Shown here piece after piece: positions 27,431 to 42,597 of a DNA stretch of 64,000 bases. The position numbers were made by a program, and so were the translations under genes. The notes under the pieces are model-generated. The model saw only the letters and a list, made by a program, of their open reading frames with translations. It was not told the origin of the DNA and did no database searches. Each line of letters begins with the position of its first letter. Position 1 is the first letter of the stretch. Source of the DNA: Dermatophagoides farinae (taxonomy: Eukaryota; Arthropoda; Arachnida; Sarcoptiformes; Pyroglyphidae); contig NC_134681.1 of assembly GCF_024713945.1 (NCBI RefSeq), positions 1,674,001 through 1,738,000 on the forward strand, written 5' to 3'.

Positions 27431-30400
27431 TTGTTTATGGAACCAATTGATGATATGGAATCAGAATTGAAACTAAACTTGATCAGTGAACATCACACTA
27501 ACAAACAAAAACAGTGTTTTATTTGGTTTGTGAATTTCAACAAAAAAAATTCCATTCAATTCTTGTGTGTGTGATACCTTTTAAAATTGTTTTAAGTGTT
27601 TTTTCCATTGTCTCCACTATCATCATCCATCAAATGTCTTTGAAGAATAGAAAAAAAAAATTTGGGTTTTTTTTGTTGGTTTTTTCTTGCAGAATTTTGA
27701 CCAGCCAAAATTTTCATTTTTCTGTTCAACTTTCTGTTTTTGGACACTGTCCAATGTCTTGTCACATAAGCAGCTAAAAAATGTTTGAAAATTTTCATTC
27801 AAATGACAATAGCGACAACGATGATATTGAAGGCCAGAAATACATTTCATTCGCACATTAATCCGGTTATATAAGTCTAGAATTTATTTTTGTTTTGTTT
27901 CGTTTTTGATTCCATTTCAAAATGATGAGAGAGAGAGAGAGAGAAAAAGTTTTTTTCCACACACACACACACGCACACATACACAGTTATTCAGTATAAT
28001 TTTCGTCATCTTGATGCTTCAATTTCCTCATCATCATCATCATCATTGTCATCTACAGATAGAATTTTTTATTCCACAATAAAAATAAGATGAACATATT
28101 CAAATGTCAAAACTTTAAATGTCTAGTTTAGTGTTGATTTCACAAGTAAGTACAAAGATAAATGAATAAATTGGATTCATTTTTTGTGCTAGTGGTGATT
28201 GTGGTGGTGTTGGTGGTGGTAAACAAAATTCAACAACATTTTATGGGTTCAAAAAGAATTTTTTTTTCTATCCATTCCATTCTCAATATTCTTGATTTAT
28301 TCCGTAATCATAAATGGATTTCGTGATAATGGCCATTGTTTTTCTGTTGTTTTGTTTTGTATTTTTTTTTTTTTTTTGAATTTAATTTTGAAACAAAAAC
28401 AGATGGAAGAAAACACAATGTAAAAAAAAATCAATTATTCATTTTGTTTACCGTTGTAAGTGAATGTAAGACATTTACATTCCTTCTGATGATGATGACG
28501 ATGATGAATTTTCAAATCAAATCAAAAAAATAAAAGTAAATAAATAAATAAATAACGATAATCTCATACATCTATCGTTTTTTTTTGATGGGAAAAAAAT
28601 GAAAAGAAAAATTCTCATTTCACATTTGATTTGTTTTTTTTTTTTTTTTTTTGGAGAAATGAAATTCCTATTTTTTTTCCTGTTTTTACAAATATTCATA
28701 ATAATGTTGTTGTTGTGGTAGAATTTTTCATGATTCTGTATTGTGTTTGTGTGTGTGTGCATCTCCGTGACTAGAAATTCTGGAATATTTTCTCAAGGAT
28801 TATTCATACATATATGTGTTAGACAATATATTAGACAACACTATGGTAATATATGCAAAGAATTGAAACGATGCCATCGATGATATCGAAACAAATAGCA
28901 AAACAAAACACAACAATAATCCAAAATTATATTATATATTCCAAATGAGAAACAAATAACAAAATTAACAGGATGAAAAATATTACTACCAAATAATTGA
29001 TCGATAAATAATAATTACAAACATCATCATCATCATTATATATGATTTCCATTCAAAATGTGTGTGTCTGTGTGTGCGTTTTAATATGGAAAACGTGAGA
29101 ATCATCAAATGAAATATAATGTTCCAGTTTAGTTTAGTTTTTTTGTTGTTGTTGTTGTTCTGTTTTGTTTTTTCAATATTTTTGTCACGATTTTTTTTGT
29201 TGTTGTTGTTGGAAATTTATTTTTTTCGGTGTGTGCGTATGCGTTTTTTTTCAATATATATATATATGACTTCATTTATCAATTAATTGTTATTTATTTA
29301 TGTTTTTTTGTTTGTTTGTTTGTTCCTGTTAATTTTGCAGAAAAAACAAAACAAAACAAAACAAAACCGAATATCACTGATTGATCATTCGCACACACAC
29401 ACACACAAAGATATTTGTTTGTCGTGAAAACAAATAGAGTCGAAATAGTCGTTTTGAAATGTTTTTTTTTCCACAGGAAATTAAAATAGATTCTTTTGCT
29501 TCATATTTTGTCCGTTGTTATGATGATGATTTTATTTAGTGACAAAAAAAACTGATGATGATGATGATGAGTTTCTTTTTCTCCTTCTTCAACGTGTGTG
29601 TGTGTGTGTGTGTGTGCGTGTGCACATACAGTGAAAAAAAAATGTATGTGATTAATAGACTGGTAATAAATCTTGAATTTTGAAATTGTAAAAAATTTTT
29701 TGTTTTGTTTTGTTTTCATTATTGAAACATAAAAAATGAAAAAAAAAAAAACAAAAATGAATGCATTGCTGTCATCCACATTCATTCATTTGTTATTGAA
29801 TTCTGATTTTCTTTCATTGATTTTATGGTTGTCGTTTTTGTGAAAATTTTTTTTTTTACAAAAAAAGAAGACAAATCTGATAGATATGGACACACTAACA
29901 ACAACAACAACAACAAATTTTCACTTTTGAAAATTTATTTCAATGACCAGACAAACTAGAAAAAATTTTCTTTTTCAAGAATTGATGATGATCATGGTGA
30001 TCATGTGATAACAGTTGTCCATCGTTAACCACACCATTCTCATTCTCATTGTGTCCATATGAATGAATTGGTTGTGAATGATAAAGTGTTGAAACGTTGC
30101 AAGTATAGGAACGAAAAACCACTATTACCACCAACTTGTTATCGAATTTTTTTTTTTTGGTATTCTGATTCTTTTGTAGAATCACAGAAAAAAAAGAATG
30201 CTCTTTTGTTTCTTTTGACATGACATTTTTTTTTTAAATTTGCAAACATTACCATGGCCAAACATTATCATTTTTTGTTGTTGTTGTTGTTGTCTTTTTC
30301 TTTCTTTTTCAGTTCTGATTGGTTTGATTGACCAGTTTTTTTGGTTCATTCACAGGTTTTTTTTTAAATTTGGTTATTGAAAATTTGTTTTTTTTTCTCA

Positions 30401-32211
30401 TCATATCTGTATCATTGTCTACATCCGTAAATGTAATAAAAATGTTTATTATTGAAACATGTGGAATTGGATTTGAAAAGACCAAATGGACCGGTCAATA
30501 TAATTGTGAGAGAGAAAAACAAAAACAAACAAACAAATAGAAAATTCATCGAGAATCAGAATCAGAAAAAAAAATTTGAAGATGATACGATGACCGGAAA
30601 TGTTGTTTTTTGTTGTTGTTGCCCATTCTATGAAATCTTTTTTCCCACACACACACACTCGACAACATTCTTTACTCTTTTCAAAAATTGTATCGGGTAA
30701 TTCTAGTTTTGTCGTTGTTGCTGTTGCTGCTGTTTTCATTTTCTACCACAATATAGAAGGATATATATTGTTTTAGTGAAACAAAACAAAACAAAACAAA
30801 AAAAACTTTTCTTTTAGATTTCATTTCATTTCATTTTTTTTGTTTTTTGGTTTTTTTTCGTTGCTCCTATTGTCGTTTTGTTTCTATTCAGGTTTTTTTT
30901 TCTCAGTGTAGAAAAAAAAATATTCTTGGGCATCAATTCCTTGTAGGCCATAATTTTTTTTTCTCTCTCTCTCTCTTGCTCTCTCACATTCTTTCTTCAT
31001 CGTTGTATGTTGTTTGTTATATATATATATTGATGATGATCACATTTTTCAATTGTTTTTTTTTTATTTTCAAGAAAAAAAAATTATTGAATAACGATAA
31101 AGTGGTATTTGAAAATATTCAAAACAAAACAAAAAAAACGAAGTATTTTGTTCTCTATCTCTCTCTCTGAAGAATTCAAATTCAATCATTCATTCATTGG
31201 TGTGTGTGTGTGTGTGATCGATGATAATGATTATTGTTTTTGTTTTTGTTTTGCCATTTTTTTTATTGGTTCAATTTCAACCAAAAAAAAACAAAAAAAA
31301 ATCAAACAAAACTGTGAATAGATCCCCAAAAGAGATTGAGATTCATCATCAATCAATCTTTGTTGCTGTTGCTGTTGTTGTTTTTGTTTGTCTCTCGATT
31401 TATGACTTATCGATTTCTTTCCATAAATATTTCTTCTCTCTCTCTCTCTTTCTCTCTCTCTCATCATTCACCTCTTCGACACACACACACACACACAAAA
31501 CAAATAAATATTTAATAATCAACGCATGATCAGTTTGTTTGTTTGTTTTTTCATCATCATTATCAGAAATTTTCATGTTCAAATTCAATGTTTTATTGTT
31601 GTTGTTGTTGACAATAATAATAATAATTTTTTTTTCGTTTCGTTTTGTTTCGATTAACGTAAAACAAAAGCAAAAATATTTTACAAGTTGCACATATTTT
31701 TTTCTTCTTTTTTTTTTTTTTTTGTTGCAACCATTTATTTGTTCACCTTATATTCACACACAAACACACACACACACACGCAGACAAATATATTTTTCAT
31801 CACCACCATTCATTCATTCATTCATCATCATCGTCGTCGTCGTAGTCGTCATAGACAGATTCCATTACCATCTAAATCGAAAACAAAACACAACAGTAAC
31901 TATTATATATATATGATGATGATATATTTGAGTTTTTTTTTAATATTTTGATATGCAAATCGATTTAGACATTTGCATTATTCATTTCTTTCCATTTCAC
32001 AATCATCATATCATAATAATAATAATATGAGAATATTCTGCAATGAAAGAAAATCATGTTTTTTTTCACCAAAAAAAAAAAACAGAAATAGAATTCAATT
32101 CAGTACAATTTAATTCTATGTAAGAAGAATTATTCCATATGATGATGATGATGATTATTATTATTATTATTATGACTTATGTGTGTGTTGTGTTTGTTGT
32201 GCATGTCTGTC

Positions 32212-32216
<5 letters not shown>

Positions 32217-32252
<36 letters not shown>
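32217..32252. repeat. (TG)18 microsatellite after TGTC units
   Basis: A pure TG tract preceded by three CTGT units at about 32205-32216, giving a compound repeat. Confidence 0.9.
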
Positions 32253-32255
<3 letters not shown>

Positions 32256-34508
32256 TTTTGTTACTTAGTTTTTTTTTATTCTTGAACAAACAAACAAACA
32301 AAAAAAATTCTTGTTGCTGCTCTACTTATTTATTGTTTCCATTATCTTCAACATTTAAATTAATGAAAAATTTATTTTTATAAAAAAAACCCGCTGGCAT
32401 TTTTTTTCTTTATTCATTCATTTTGGAATTTTTTTTTTTTTTTTTTGGATAAACATTTGGGACCATCTTGTCGCTGTCGTTGTTGTTGTTGTTGTTCAAC
32501 ATCTGGGTTCACTATAATCCTGTTTAGAATGGCATATTTGGCTAATTTAATATTAATTATTCATAGAAATTGATTGGAATCCTTGTTTTTTCAAAATAAT
32601 TAATAAAAATCATATAATCAATGTTGTTTTCCAATGATGATCAGCAATAACAAAAACAACAACAACGACAACAATTTCATGAGCAACAAACCAATCAATC
32701 AATATGTGACCATATAACACAGATTGATAGTATCGATTATCATATGTTTGTCATTGACACATGTTTATAATGACAATTTTCTTTTTTCTTTTTGTTGTTG
32801 TTGCTGCTGTCTGTTTGTCTGCATACAAATGTACATGTTTTTTTTTTGTAATTTGAGTAAAAGTGTGACATTCTTTTAATTTTCTTTAACTTTTCTTCAT
32901 CTTAATGATGATGATGATGATGATGATGGTGGTCATTATCATCATTATCATCATCAATTGGATGTCAATCGAGATACAGAATAAGAATCGAATAATAAAA
33001 AAAAACAAGAACAAGATAAAATGTGTTAAAAAAAAAGTCATCAAGAATCGATTTTGATCATTCAATTTTTTTCTCTTATTGTATTCATGTGAGAGAGAGA
33101 GAGAGAGAGAGATATGGTCATCCATTTTCAATGATGATAATGATGATTATTTCGTGGAACAAATGAAATCGTGTAAGTCGCAAAAAAATTTTTTTTCCCA
33201 ACAAGAACAAAAAAAAAATATATTCTTTTCACGAAATTCTTGGAAATACACCCGTAATTTGAAGTGTATTTTTTTTTGTTTGTTTGTGTGTGTGTGTGTG
33301 AATAAAATAAAATAGATAACAAACAGATCAAAACATCAATCAATATGTAATTTTATGTGGATGGGTATGTGGGTGTGTTTACACTATTGATGTCAATTTA
33401 TCACACAAGTACACACACACACACACACACACGCAAAAAAAAACTAATGGAATAAAATCTGCTGCTATTGCTGATTTTTTTTTCAAATAAAGTTCTTGAT
33501 TTATTTCTTGTTGTTGATTATATTCTTAAGGTCGTGATGAAATTCTAGGAACATAGAAAGAGAACGAGAGCGAGAGAGAGAGAGAAAAGAAAATAAAATG
33601 AAAAAAAAACTCATGAGAATTAGCGTATGTTTACTATTGCCACCATGAACATAAACAACGGAACAAGGAAAAATTTTCACAGTTGCACTACAAAATACAC
33701 ACACACACACACATATTGCAGAAATGAAAAGAAAAAACCAGCCACATATATAATGAGAGAAAAAAAAATGTGAGATCTCCATTTTGATGCTATCATCATC
33801 ATCATCATCATTGTGGATATTGTGTGTGTGTGTGTGTGTGGTATACCACCCGATACAACACGTATCTATTTGGTTTTGTTTCATGTGCATTTTCATTCAA
33901 TATGACTAATTCGTTTCATTCATTTTTATTATTATTTTATCATCATCATCATCGTCAATATTGAAGAAGAAGAAGAAGAAGAAAAAGAAAAAAAAATACA
34001 TTTAGATTGCTAGGATTTTTTGTGTTTTGTTTTTTTTTTTTGTTTTATACTGATCAATGGAAAGATTCAATTTTCATTATGATGATGATGATGATGATCA
34101 TAATAATCATCATGATCATGATGAATGTTTTAAATCTATGAATGAAAGAAATAAAAATGGCGGTTAACAGCTCAATCGAATGAATTAGATGAATGGAATG
34201 AATCGATCCATTTTTGTCAATTGTTGAAATGAATAAAGATAAAATATCAGTTATCTTGATAATATAGAGGCTAAAAACAAAAAACAAAATACAAAAAAAC
34301 AGCCATTCTTCACCATCACACACATACACACACACGCATTAAACATCTATACATTTTGATGCACTTATATAACGGTCGATCAGATTGTTTTTTTCTTTGT
34401 TTCTTGCTACTAAATGGCCAAAAGAATCCTTAAAGACAAATAGATGATGATGATGATGATGATGATGATTATGAAGTGGTGTTAAGAAACGAAAATATCG
34501 TAATACCG

Positions 34509-34520
34509 TATATAAATAGG
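34509..34520 (+). promoter_or_regulatory. Candidate TATA core promoter (orphan)
   Basis: TATATAAATAGG matches the TATA consensus better than most AT sites here, and the following 100 bases (about 34540-34640) are unusually free of simple repeats. It lies 3.7 kb upstream of the first coding exon at 38197, so it could drive a transcript with a 5' UTR exon ending at an AAG|GTTTAT site near 34747. No coding evidence supports this. Confidence 0.25.
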
Positions 34521-37500
34521 AAATTTGAATCGGACAAACCGAAAAAAACCAACCAAATCAAAGCTGCCGCTGTACACTAAACTGAACCTAATAAACGAAA
34601 AAAAAATAAACCGAAACCAGAAAAACATATCGAAATTGAATCCGAAAAGCTTTTTCAGCAAAATTTTCTTTTTTTTTTGATTTTTTTTTGTTGATTAGAA
34701 CGGAGCGGCCAAAAAAAAAAATCATGAATGGACTAATTTAACCGAAGGTTTATTTTTTTGTCGTTGAAAAATAAATGGTCATCATTGAATTCTCATCATC
34801 ATCATCATCGTTCAACTTTGTTCGTTTGATTATTATGTGGATCCATTATTTTTGTTTTCTATTAATTTCGTTACAAAAAAAAAGACTGATTACTTTGTAT
34901 TTTGGCAAGAATATAGAAAAAAAAACTAAATTCAGGTTCTGACCGATGAAAATTTTGCGATCCAATTTTCTTTTTTTTTCATTGTTTTTTTTCACTTTAA
35001 TTTGATCGATATATAAAAATTAATGATAATAATCATCATTATTGTGGTCATGTTGTTTGAAGAAATTTTGGTTTTTTTTTCATTTTAAATTGTAGAAAAA
35101 AAAAATTTTCACTTCATTTCCGGCCACTCGATTCAGTTTTTTTTTGCCTGATAGTAAACTATTTCTACTTGATTAGGTCCAGGTTATTTTTTTTTTTTTT
35201 TTTGTTCAAGTGTATGCGTGTATGCGTGTATCTGGGCATTTTTTTCAGCGATAAAAAAAAAATTTGAAAATTTTCCAATCCATTGGTATATATACATATA
35301 AACTTTATCAGAATTTTTTTTCTCGGTCTGTTTCGTTCTCTCTCTCTCTTTTTCTCATCAAAATGATATCCGGTTGGATAATTTCTGTTTTTTTTGCCCA
35401 TCATGAACAGAATTGATGTGTGTTTGCTGCTTTTTTTTTGATCAGAAAAAATCAAATTGACTTTGAAAATCGATCGATCAATCAAAAAAAAAAAAAAAAA
35501 ATTCTCTCTCGTATCAATGATAAATAAATATAAATGGAAAACAGAAAAATTATAAACTATATGAATGATTGATTAGAATTTAGTAATGGAAATTTCATCA
35601 TCATCATCATCGTTATCGTTTGTGAATTATGAAAAATTTTATTTTTTTATTTTCTGCTACTTGAAACACACACACACACACACACACACACTCTATACAT
35701 GAATGGATAGATGTAACCAAAGAAAAAAAAAATATCCAAGCAAAATAACCGATAAAGTAAATTCATAGCCCCCGGATAGTCAATGTTTGTGTGTCTGTGT
35801 GTGTGTGTATGTTTTTGATAAAGATTAACTTGATTTGATTTTGTATGATGCTTACTTCATGTGTTGTTGTTGTTGTTGATGCGGCAATCTTTGTGCTACA
35901 TATTTTTTTTTCTCTTGGCCAATAAATTCCACAAAAAAGAATCGAGAGAAAAAAAAGATAAAGAATTTTTCATTTCAACAAATTTTATTTGGACAATATT
36001 CTGTTGATGAATGATGGCAAAATGTCCAAATAATTTTTGCACTACTAATGTATATATAAAAATATGTCACTTTATTCTTCTGTATACGTTTGTTTGTTTA
36101 TATTTTTCTATTATCATACATTTTAATGAATAAGAAACAAGCAGCCAAAAATCAATCGTATTTTATCAGACAACAAAACAAACGTGTACAACATATTTGT
36201 TGTCAATGGATGTGTTCCGTTCCTGTGTGAGAATTGGACAGAATTCAAAAAGGAAAAACAGAAACAATGGAAAAAAAACGACAAAAGTTGACGTTAATTT
36301 GATTTGATTTTTTTTCTCTCGTTTTTTTTTGTTCTTTTTATTCTTTTTGGTCTCTTCATATCATATTGATTCTGTATATGGAAAGCGTGAAAAGAATTTG
36401 TCAACTAAATTGTCGATTTTGTGTTTTTTTTTCGATTTTTTTTTGTGTGTGTGTTTTCAAAATGAAAATAAAAATCAATTTCGGTGCATGTAAGTGTGTG
36501 TGTGTGTGTGTGTGTGTTTATTCTTGATTCAGAATTGTAAGAAAAAAAAAACGCGGGTTAATTTATTTTCAAATAATCAATTCATTTGATTAAAAAAAAA
36601 ATACAAAACAGAAACGAATCACGAGATTTTCATTTCATTTTTGGGGTTAAAATCATCACATACACCCACATATTATGATGATGAAAATTAATAATTTTTT
36701 TAAGTTTCTTTCTGGTTAAAATTTTGTTTTTAAACACAAAATTTCAGTGAAGAAGACCAAAAAAAAAATCTTTTGAAACCTTAAAAAAGAAAGAAAGAAA
36801 AAAAGAAACTACCACCATCACTCACACACCCATATTTTATATATTAACTTTATTCTTTCATGCAAACTAATTGAGATTAATCTTTTACTTTTTGGTTTTT
36901 TTTATTTAACCCTTTTTTTCTCTCTCTGCTTCCATCATCATCATCATCATCATCATCAACATCAATGATGGTCCACGATTCCAAAGACCACACTCTGGTG
37001 CGAGTGTGTGTGTGTGTGTGTGTGGCACATAACGACGGTACGACGTGAAAAAAAAATTTACATATTTCAAAAATAGCGTGTGCCTGTCTGTGAGAACGAG
37101 TGAAACATTTCACTCTGGTGTGTGTGTGTCAAAATAAATGTCATTTTTTTTCTTCTTTTTCTTTCATTTGACGACGACAAAATCTTTTTTTTTTCTTTTG
37201 AATCCTTAACTCTTTACTTTTGGCTACATTATTCATCAGAAAAAATGAAAAAAAATGAAACGAAATTAATATTATAGTGATGATGGAGCGTGTGTATGAA
37301 ATTCACTTTATATGCACATATACAGTTGCTGACATAATAATCAACATTGAGATTCACATCTATATCTGGTTGATTATATGCTCAAATAATCATTGAAGAT
37401 TTTTTTTTTTTTTGGTAGTTTTTCGATGAACGAAATAGACAAAAAAAAAAACTTTCCGCATATATTGTTTTGAAATACGAAATACATATTTCTCGAAAAG

Positions 37501-38196
37501 TTTCTCGTTTCTCACTGGTTTTCGATTCATCGCCAGTCAATGATTATGATGATTTATTGATACATCTTTTTTTTCACTTCAAAGTTTTCAATTCTGTTAC
37601 TAAATTCTGATTGTTTATTGTTGTGGTTACAGATGAGAAAAAAAATAAATAAATAAAATAAATGTCAGTCATTTTTTCCTGTTAACGAGAAAAAATTCTT
37701 TCTTTTCCGTTCATTCTGTTTTTCGTTTTCTTGATTATTCTTTTTTTTCCAGTCCCTTGACACAATGATTTTTTTTCCGTTTGATTCTTTGAAATCATCA
37801 CATATATGATGATAATATAACGAGGACGTGTTTTATCTTTTTCGGCGCTTTTGATATATGTGTGTGTGTTGTGTGTATATGTGTGTGTTTTTCATCTTTT
37901 CATACGTCAATCGGTGATTAATTTTCCTAAGAAAACGGCAAAAACGCTCAACAACAATTCATCAATAACAATAGAGAGAGAGAGAAAAAGTTTATTTAAC
38001 GAAGAAAAGGGAAATTGGCCATTGATTCCCGCTCTGATTCTCAAGAAAACATGTGATATAATCATCATCATCATCATCATTTTAAATAATTAATTTTTTT
38101 CCCAATAAATCTTTTCGATCAACATTAGAAAATTTCAAATTTTAAAAATAAAATTAAAAATACAACAAGAAGAAAAACCGAATATATCGAACAAAA

Positions 38197-39323
38197 ATGT
38201 TTCAAACACAGGCATTTAATATGATATTTCAACGAACCAATGGTTCAACGTCAACTAAATCATCATTATCATCATCATCGTCATCGTCATCATCATTATT
38301 AAATCATAATCATCACAGGATCAAAGGATTATTATGGCCAAAATCAAATAATTCATGTCCTAGTTGTTGTCAACAACGACAACAGCAGCAACAACAACAA
38401 CAATATAGATTATTACAATGTCGACAACAACAACAACAAAATTTTCATTATCATCAATCATCATCAACAACGCCGACATCAACATCATCGACATTATCAT
38501 TTTTGTCACCTAACATTCATAACACCGGAACAAATGAAACCATATCCGATTCGATTATAATAAATAATAATGATTGTAATAATCGTTACTGTCGATATAG
38601 TCGTATGAATATGAATATGAATTCCATTCATGGTTGCTGTTGTTGTGGTTGTTGGTTACAACAACAACAAACAAAATCAAAATCAATCAATCAAAATGGT
38701 GATAATGGTAGTAGTTGTAGTAACAGTAACGATAATAATATTCAAAATTATTCAAAACAATGTTGTTGCAATAATAATAGCAGTCAACAACAACAACAAC
38801 AACAGCAACAAAATTATTATCATATGATGATACCATTATCACCAACCGTATCATCAACTGGATCATCATCGACATCATCATCATCAACTACTGGTAGTGA
38901 TCAATCGATGATTATTGTCACGAATAATGATCATCATCATCATAATCATCATCATCATCATGAACATGATTATCATGATTTATCGATTTGTAATAATAAT
39001 GAAACTATGATGATGATGATATCTACAAATGGTACAACAATAACAACAACAACAACCACAACAACAATGACAACGACAACGGCAACTATATCGACAGCAA
39101 CAACGACAATGAAAAATACTCAGTGCCTTGATACAATAAAATATCCGTATCCGTTTCAAAAACAAGGACAGAATCCAGATTTACCATCATCATCATCATT
39201 ACCACAATTGTCGATCATCAATTATAATAATATTGATATTGATTTTAAAAATAGTGGCAGTGGTACTAATAATAATAATGATGAATCACAAAAACAACAA
39301 TCACAACCGGAATCGGATGAATT
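38197..39323 (+). CDS. Probable first coding exon of the FRMPD4-like gene
   Basis: The ATG at 38197 opens a 375-codon frame that ends at a strong GTAAGT donor at 39324; an in-frame stop at 38155 and no acceptor in between argue that this is the first coding exon. It ends in phase 2 with TT, and the exon at 48211 starts with T, which would give Phe at the junction. The peptide (MFQTQAFNMIFQRTNGSTST...) is mostly S, Q, H, N and T runs with Cys-rich patches (NSCPSCCQQ, HGCCCCGCW, KQCCCNNN) and has no recognisable domain. The C-terminal part is more balanced (CLDTIKYPYPFQKQGQNPDL). The downstream conserved domains supply the function. The link across an 8.9 kb intron rests on phase, strand and the lack of other candidates, not on transcript data. 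Confidence 0.65.
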
Positions 39324-42300
39324 GTAAGTTTATACTTTTTGTTGTTGTTGTTGTTGTTGTTGTTGTATCACTACAATTCTATTCAAATTATTAACATATT
39401 TGCATGTGATTCATATTATGACGATTCAACCAGAATAAAATTCAATACCCGCAAAAATAAAAAACAAAAAAAAAAATATAAATCCATTCTATTATTGGCT
39501 ACATTGTAACGGCCACGGGAATGAAAACGACGACAAACGTATAAATGTTAATTTAACTATAGTTGAATAAATGAATCACGGAATATATAGACAGATCAAG
39601 ATGTTTTTGTGTCTATCTATGTTTTATTTACCGTTTTGTTTGCATCTCTCGCTTTGTGTGTGTCAAAAAAAAAATTCTATGGATCAACTGGAATATGGAA
39701 TTTTCAAATGTGGAAAAATTCTTTATTTTGGACGAAAAAAAAATTTTTTTTCCATTTGTTTGCACCATTTACTATGGTTTATTTTCCCAGAATATAATAC
39801 ATATATATCTAGTGAATACAAACATTACATTCACTAGACTGGAACCAGAAAAAAAATTGAATGAATGAAAAATACGAAGAAACTAATTCATGTTTTGTAA
39901 CAGATGCTGTTGACCTCATTCTTGTTTTTATATGTTTTTCTCGATCGTTTATTTGTTGTTGTTGTTGTTGTTGTTGATGTTTTTTTTTCATTCACCCCTC
40001 TCTCCCAATGATTCCACTGTCTACAATTGTTCGTTACAGAATTTCATTGCATTCCAAGTGGAAATGAACATTGTTAAAACACACACACAAAAAAATGTTT
40101 TTGTCATTTCCTTTTTTCCAATCAGGTTTTTCATTCGCATATTTTTTTTTTGCTTTTTTTCAAAAATTTTTTTCGTTCACCATTGCCACTATTATGTGAT
40201 TTATAAATCCGATTAATTAAAGCCATTTTTTGGGGGGGCTAAATTCCGTTTTTTTCTTTCCACATATCTACCATGTCATAAATTTTTCGGTTTTTTCCCT
40301 ACATTTTTGAATTCTATGTCTTTGTGTTTTTTTTCGTTTGCTAAAAAATTCAAATTTTTAAACTTAAAAAAATAATGTTTCCGGATTTATTGAAATTTGT
40401 TTTATCACTCTCGTTTTTTTCATCTCGACTTTTTTTTCTCCCTCCCCCATCAAAAAAAAACTAAACGACAAACAAGTCAAATTTATGGGCACGAGCCATT
40501 TTTACACTACTACTACAAAAGGTTCCAGGATTTATGGACGTGTCTTTTGTTTTGTGAATGGATATCCATCCCCCTTCACGAAGTGAACAAGAAAATGAGA
40601 AATGTTGTAACAAACAAATGTTGTTGTTGTTGTTGTTTTTTTTCATTTTCCATTTTTTCCATTTTTTTTGACAACAAAAATTGATGATAATCATCATTGT
40701 GTCTAGTACGTTTACTCTCTATTTAGTTTCTGGTATTTTTCTGGTTTATTTCTGGCTTTTTTTTGTTGTTATTGTTGTTGTTGCTGGTGCTGCTGTTGGT
40801 TCGAAGTTTATGCCGATGCCGATATCAAATATCTTTTTGCATTTTTGTTTTCATTGTTTGTCTGGTTTTTTTCCCTTTTGATATTTTTTTTTATTTTTGG
40901 TCGAATCCAATTGAAATTTTTTTTTTTATTTTTGGATACCAGATACACCAGAATTGTCTATATAAATATTACACTGGTGATATGATCCAAGATTATTCAT
41001 ATTTTTTTCGTTAAATTTCATAAAATTTTTAAATTTTCCATCATTCATCTTGTTGCTGTTGTTGTTTTTGTTCCAGAATGGAAAAATAACACTATTTTAA
41101 TGAATTTTTTCTTCCATCATCAAAATTCATATCATCAATTAGATCAACATAAGCAGAATTTTTAAAAATGCCCATTAATTAAGAAATGAAAATGAAAACA
41201 AATACCATCTATATGAAATTTTGGTGGAAAAAATTTTTTTCCATGAAAATTTCCGGTCATTATATCCGGTTTCATTTTTCTACAAGTTTAAAAAAAAATA
41301 AAATCCAAGAAAATTCCAATGTTGAGATCGTAGGTTGTTGTCTTTTTTTTTGTTTTGATTCCAAATACTTTACAATAATCAAACATTTCAAGAGATTAAA
41401 AAACAAATTTTTCTTTTCAATCTAATTTTATTTATTCTCCCAATATCCAAGAATTCGAGTTTCGATTAGAATATTTTATTTTCTAGTATTTTTCATCAAT
41501 ACTTGTAGTAATGCTGATGTGTTGTTGTTGTTGTTGTTGTTATTTTTGAGTTAAATTACCCACTAGTAAGGGATAATAATGTTTTCCTGTTTTCCATTCC
41601 AGAAAACAGAAAGAATCTAAATGAATAAATAAAGTTAAACTCACCAGAGAGAGAAAGAGAGAGAGAGAGAGAAAAAAAAGAAAAAAAGACAGCTGCAGAA
41701 ATGATCCAAAAAAAAAGAAAAAGAAAAAGTAAATTGACCGGCGACAAACAAACTTGTTTCAAAATGAAGAAGAATTTTCTTCTTTTCGTTTTTTTTTTCT
41801 TTCATTCCTCACAGTGGAAATGAAAACAAAAACTGGATGAAAAAAAATCGAAATAAAACGATAAAAAAAACGAAGACGACGACGACGACGAATAAGATAA
41901 ATTAGCCTCAAAATTCTTGGAATCTCAATTCGAATTTTTTTTTGTTTTTATATATTGGGAATTTTGAAACAACGAGAGAAAAAAAAATCTTCCATGTCTC
42001 TAGAGTCTTTCAACACACTCATACCACTTACAGATATATAGAATCGAAAAGAAATTGAATTCAAACCTCGAAAAAATAAAAAACAAAATATGAAGTTCAA
42101 ATGTTTGCCAACTATTTTGATTCTTTTATTACTGACCATTACCTTATTATTATTATTATTACCATCAATGTTTGTTTGTTTTGTTTTGATGTTTCAAAAT
42201 TCTCATTATATTTTTGGATAAAGACACACATGAATCTCGTCTGAATCTGAATATATGGAATATATTTAGATATATTTCTTTCCTTTTTTTATGATATGAT

Positions 42301-42380
42301 GTTGATGATGATGATCAAAAGAATATTCTATAGAGAATAAATGATATGTCTTATTTCTGTCATGTGATTTTTTTTCCATA

Positions 42381-42403
42381 TTTATTTATTTATTTATTTA
42401 TTT
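42381..42403. repeat. (TTTA)n microsatellite
   Basis: Nearly six uninterrupted tetramer units in the proposed intron 1. Confidence 0.9.
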
Positions 42404-42563
42404 CCGTTTAATCTCATGTATGTGTGAGTGGGTGTGTGTGGTAACCATTATTCGTGTATCATTTTTTTCCATATATATTCATTGTTCGGTTTTGTTTGCG
42501 TGTAAAGTTTTTCCATTTCTATGTCCATTGTTATTTTTTCAAGGATTCTCTCTGTAGAATTAT

Positions 42564-42565
<2 letters not shown>

Positions 42566-42595
<30 letters not shown>

Positions 42596-42597
42596 TT
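42566..42597. repeat. (CAT)10 microsatellite
   Basis: Uninterrupted CAT units; the same tract type recurs dozens of times in the window and also encodes Ser or His runs inside exons. Confidence 0.9.

Noticed and set aside
31539-31916. 125-residue plus-strand frame
   Set aside because: It is built from poly-T, (TTG)n, (CA)n and (CGT)n repeats; no homologue is suggested.
33501-33896. 131-residue minus-strand frame with Cys and Val runs
   Set aside because: The core is (GT)n and (GA)n tracts and hydrophobic T-run translation; no splice partner or domain is visible.
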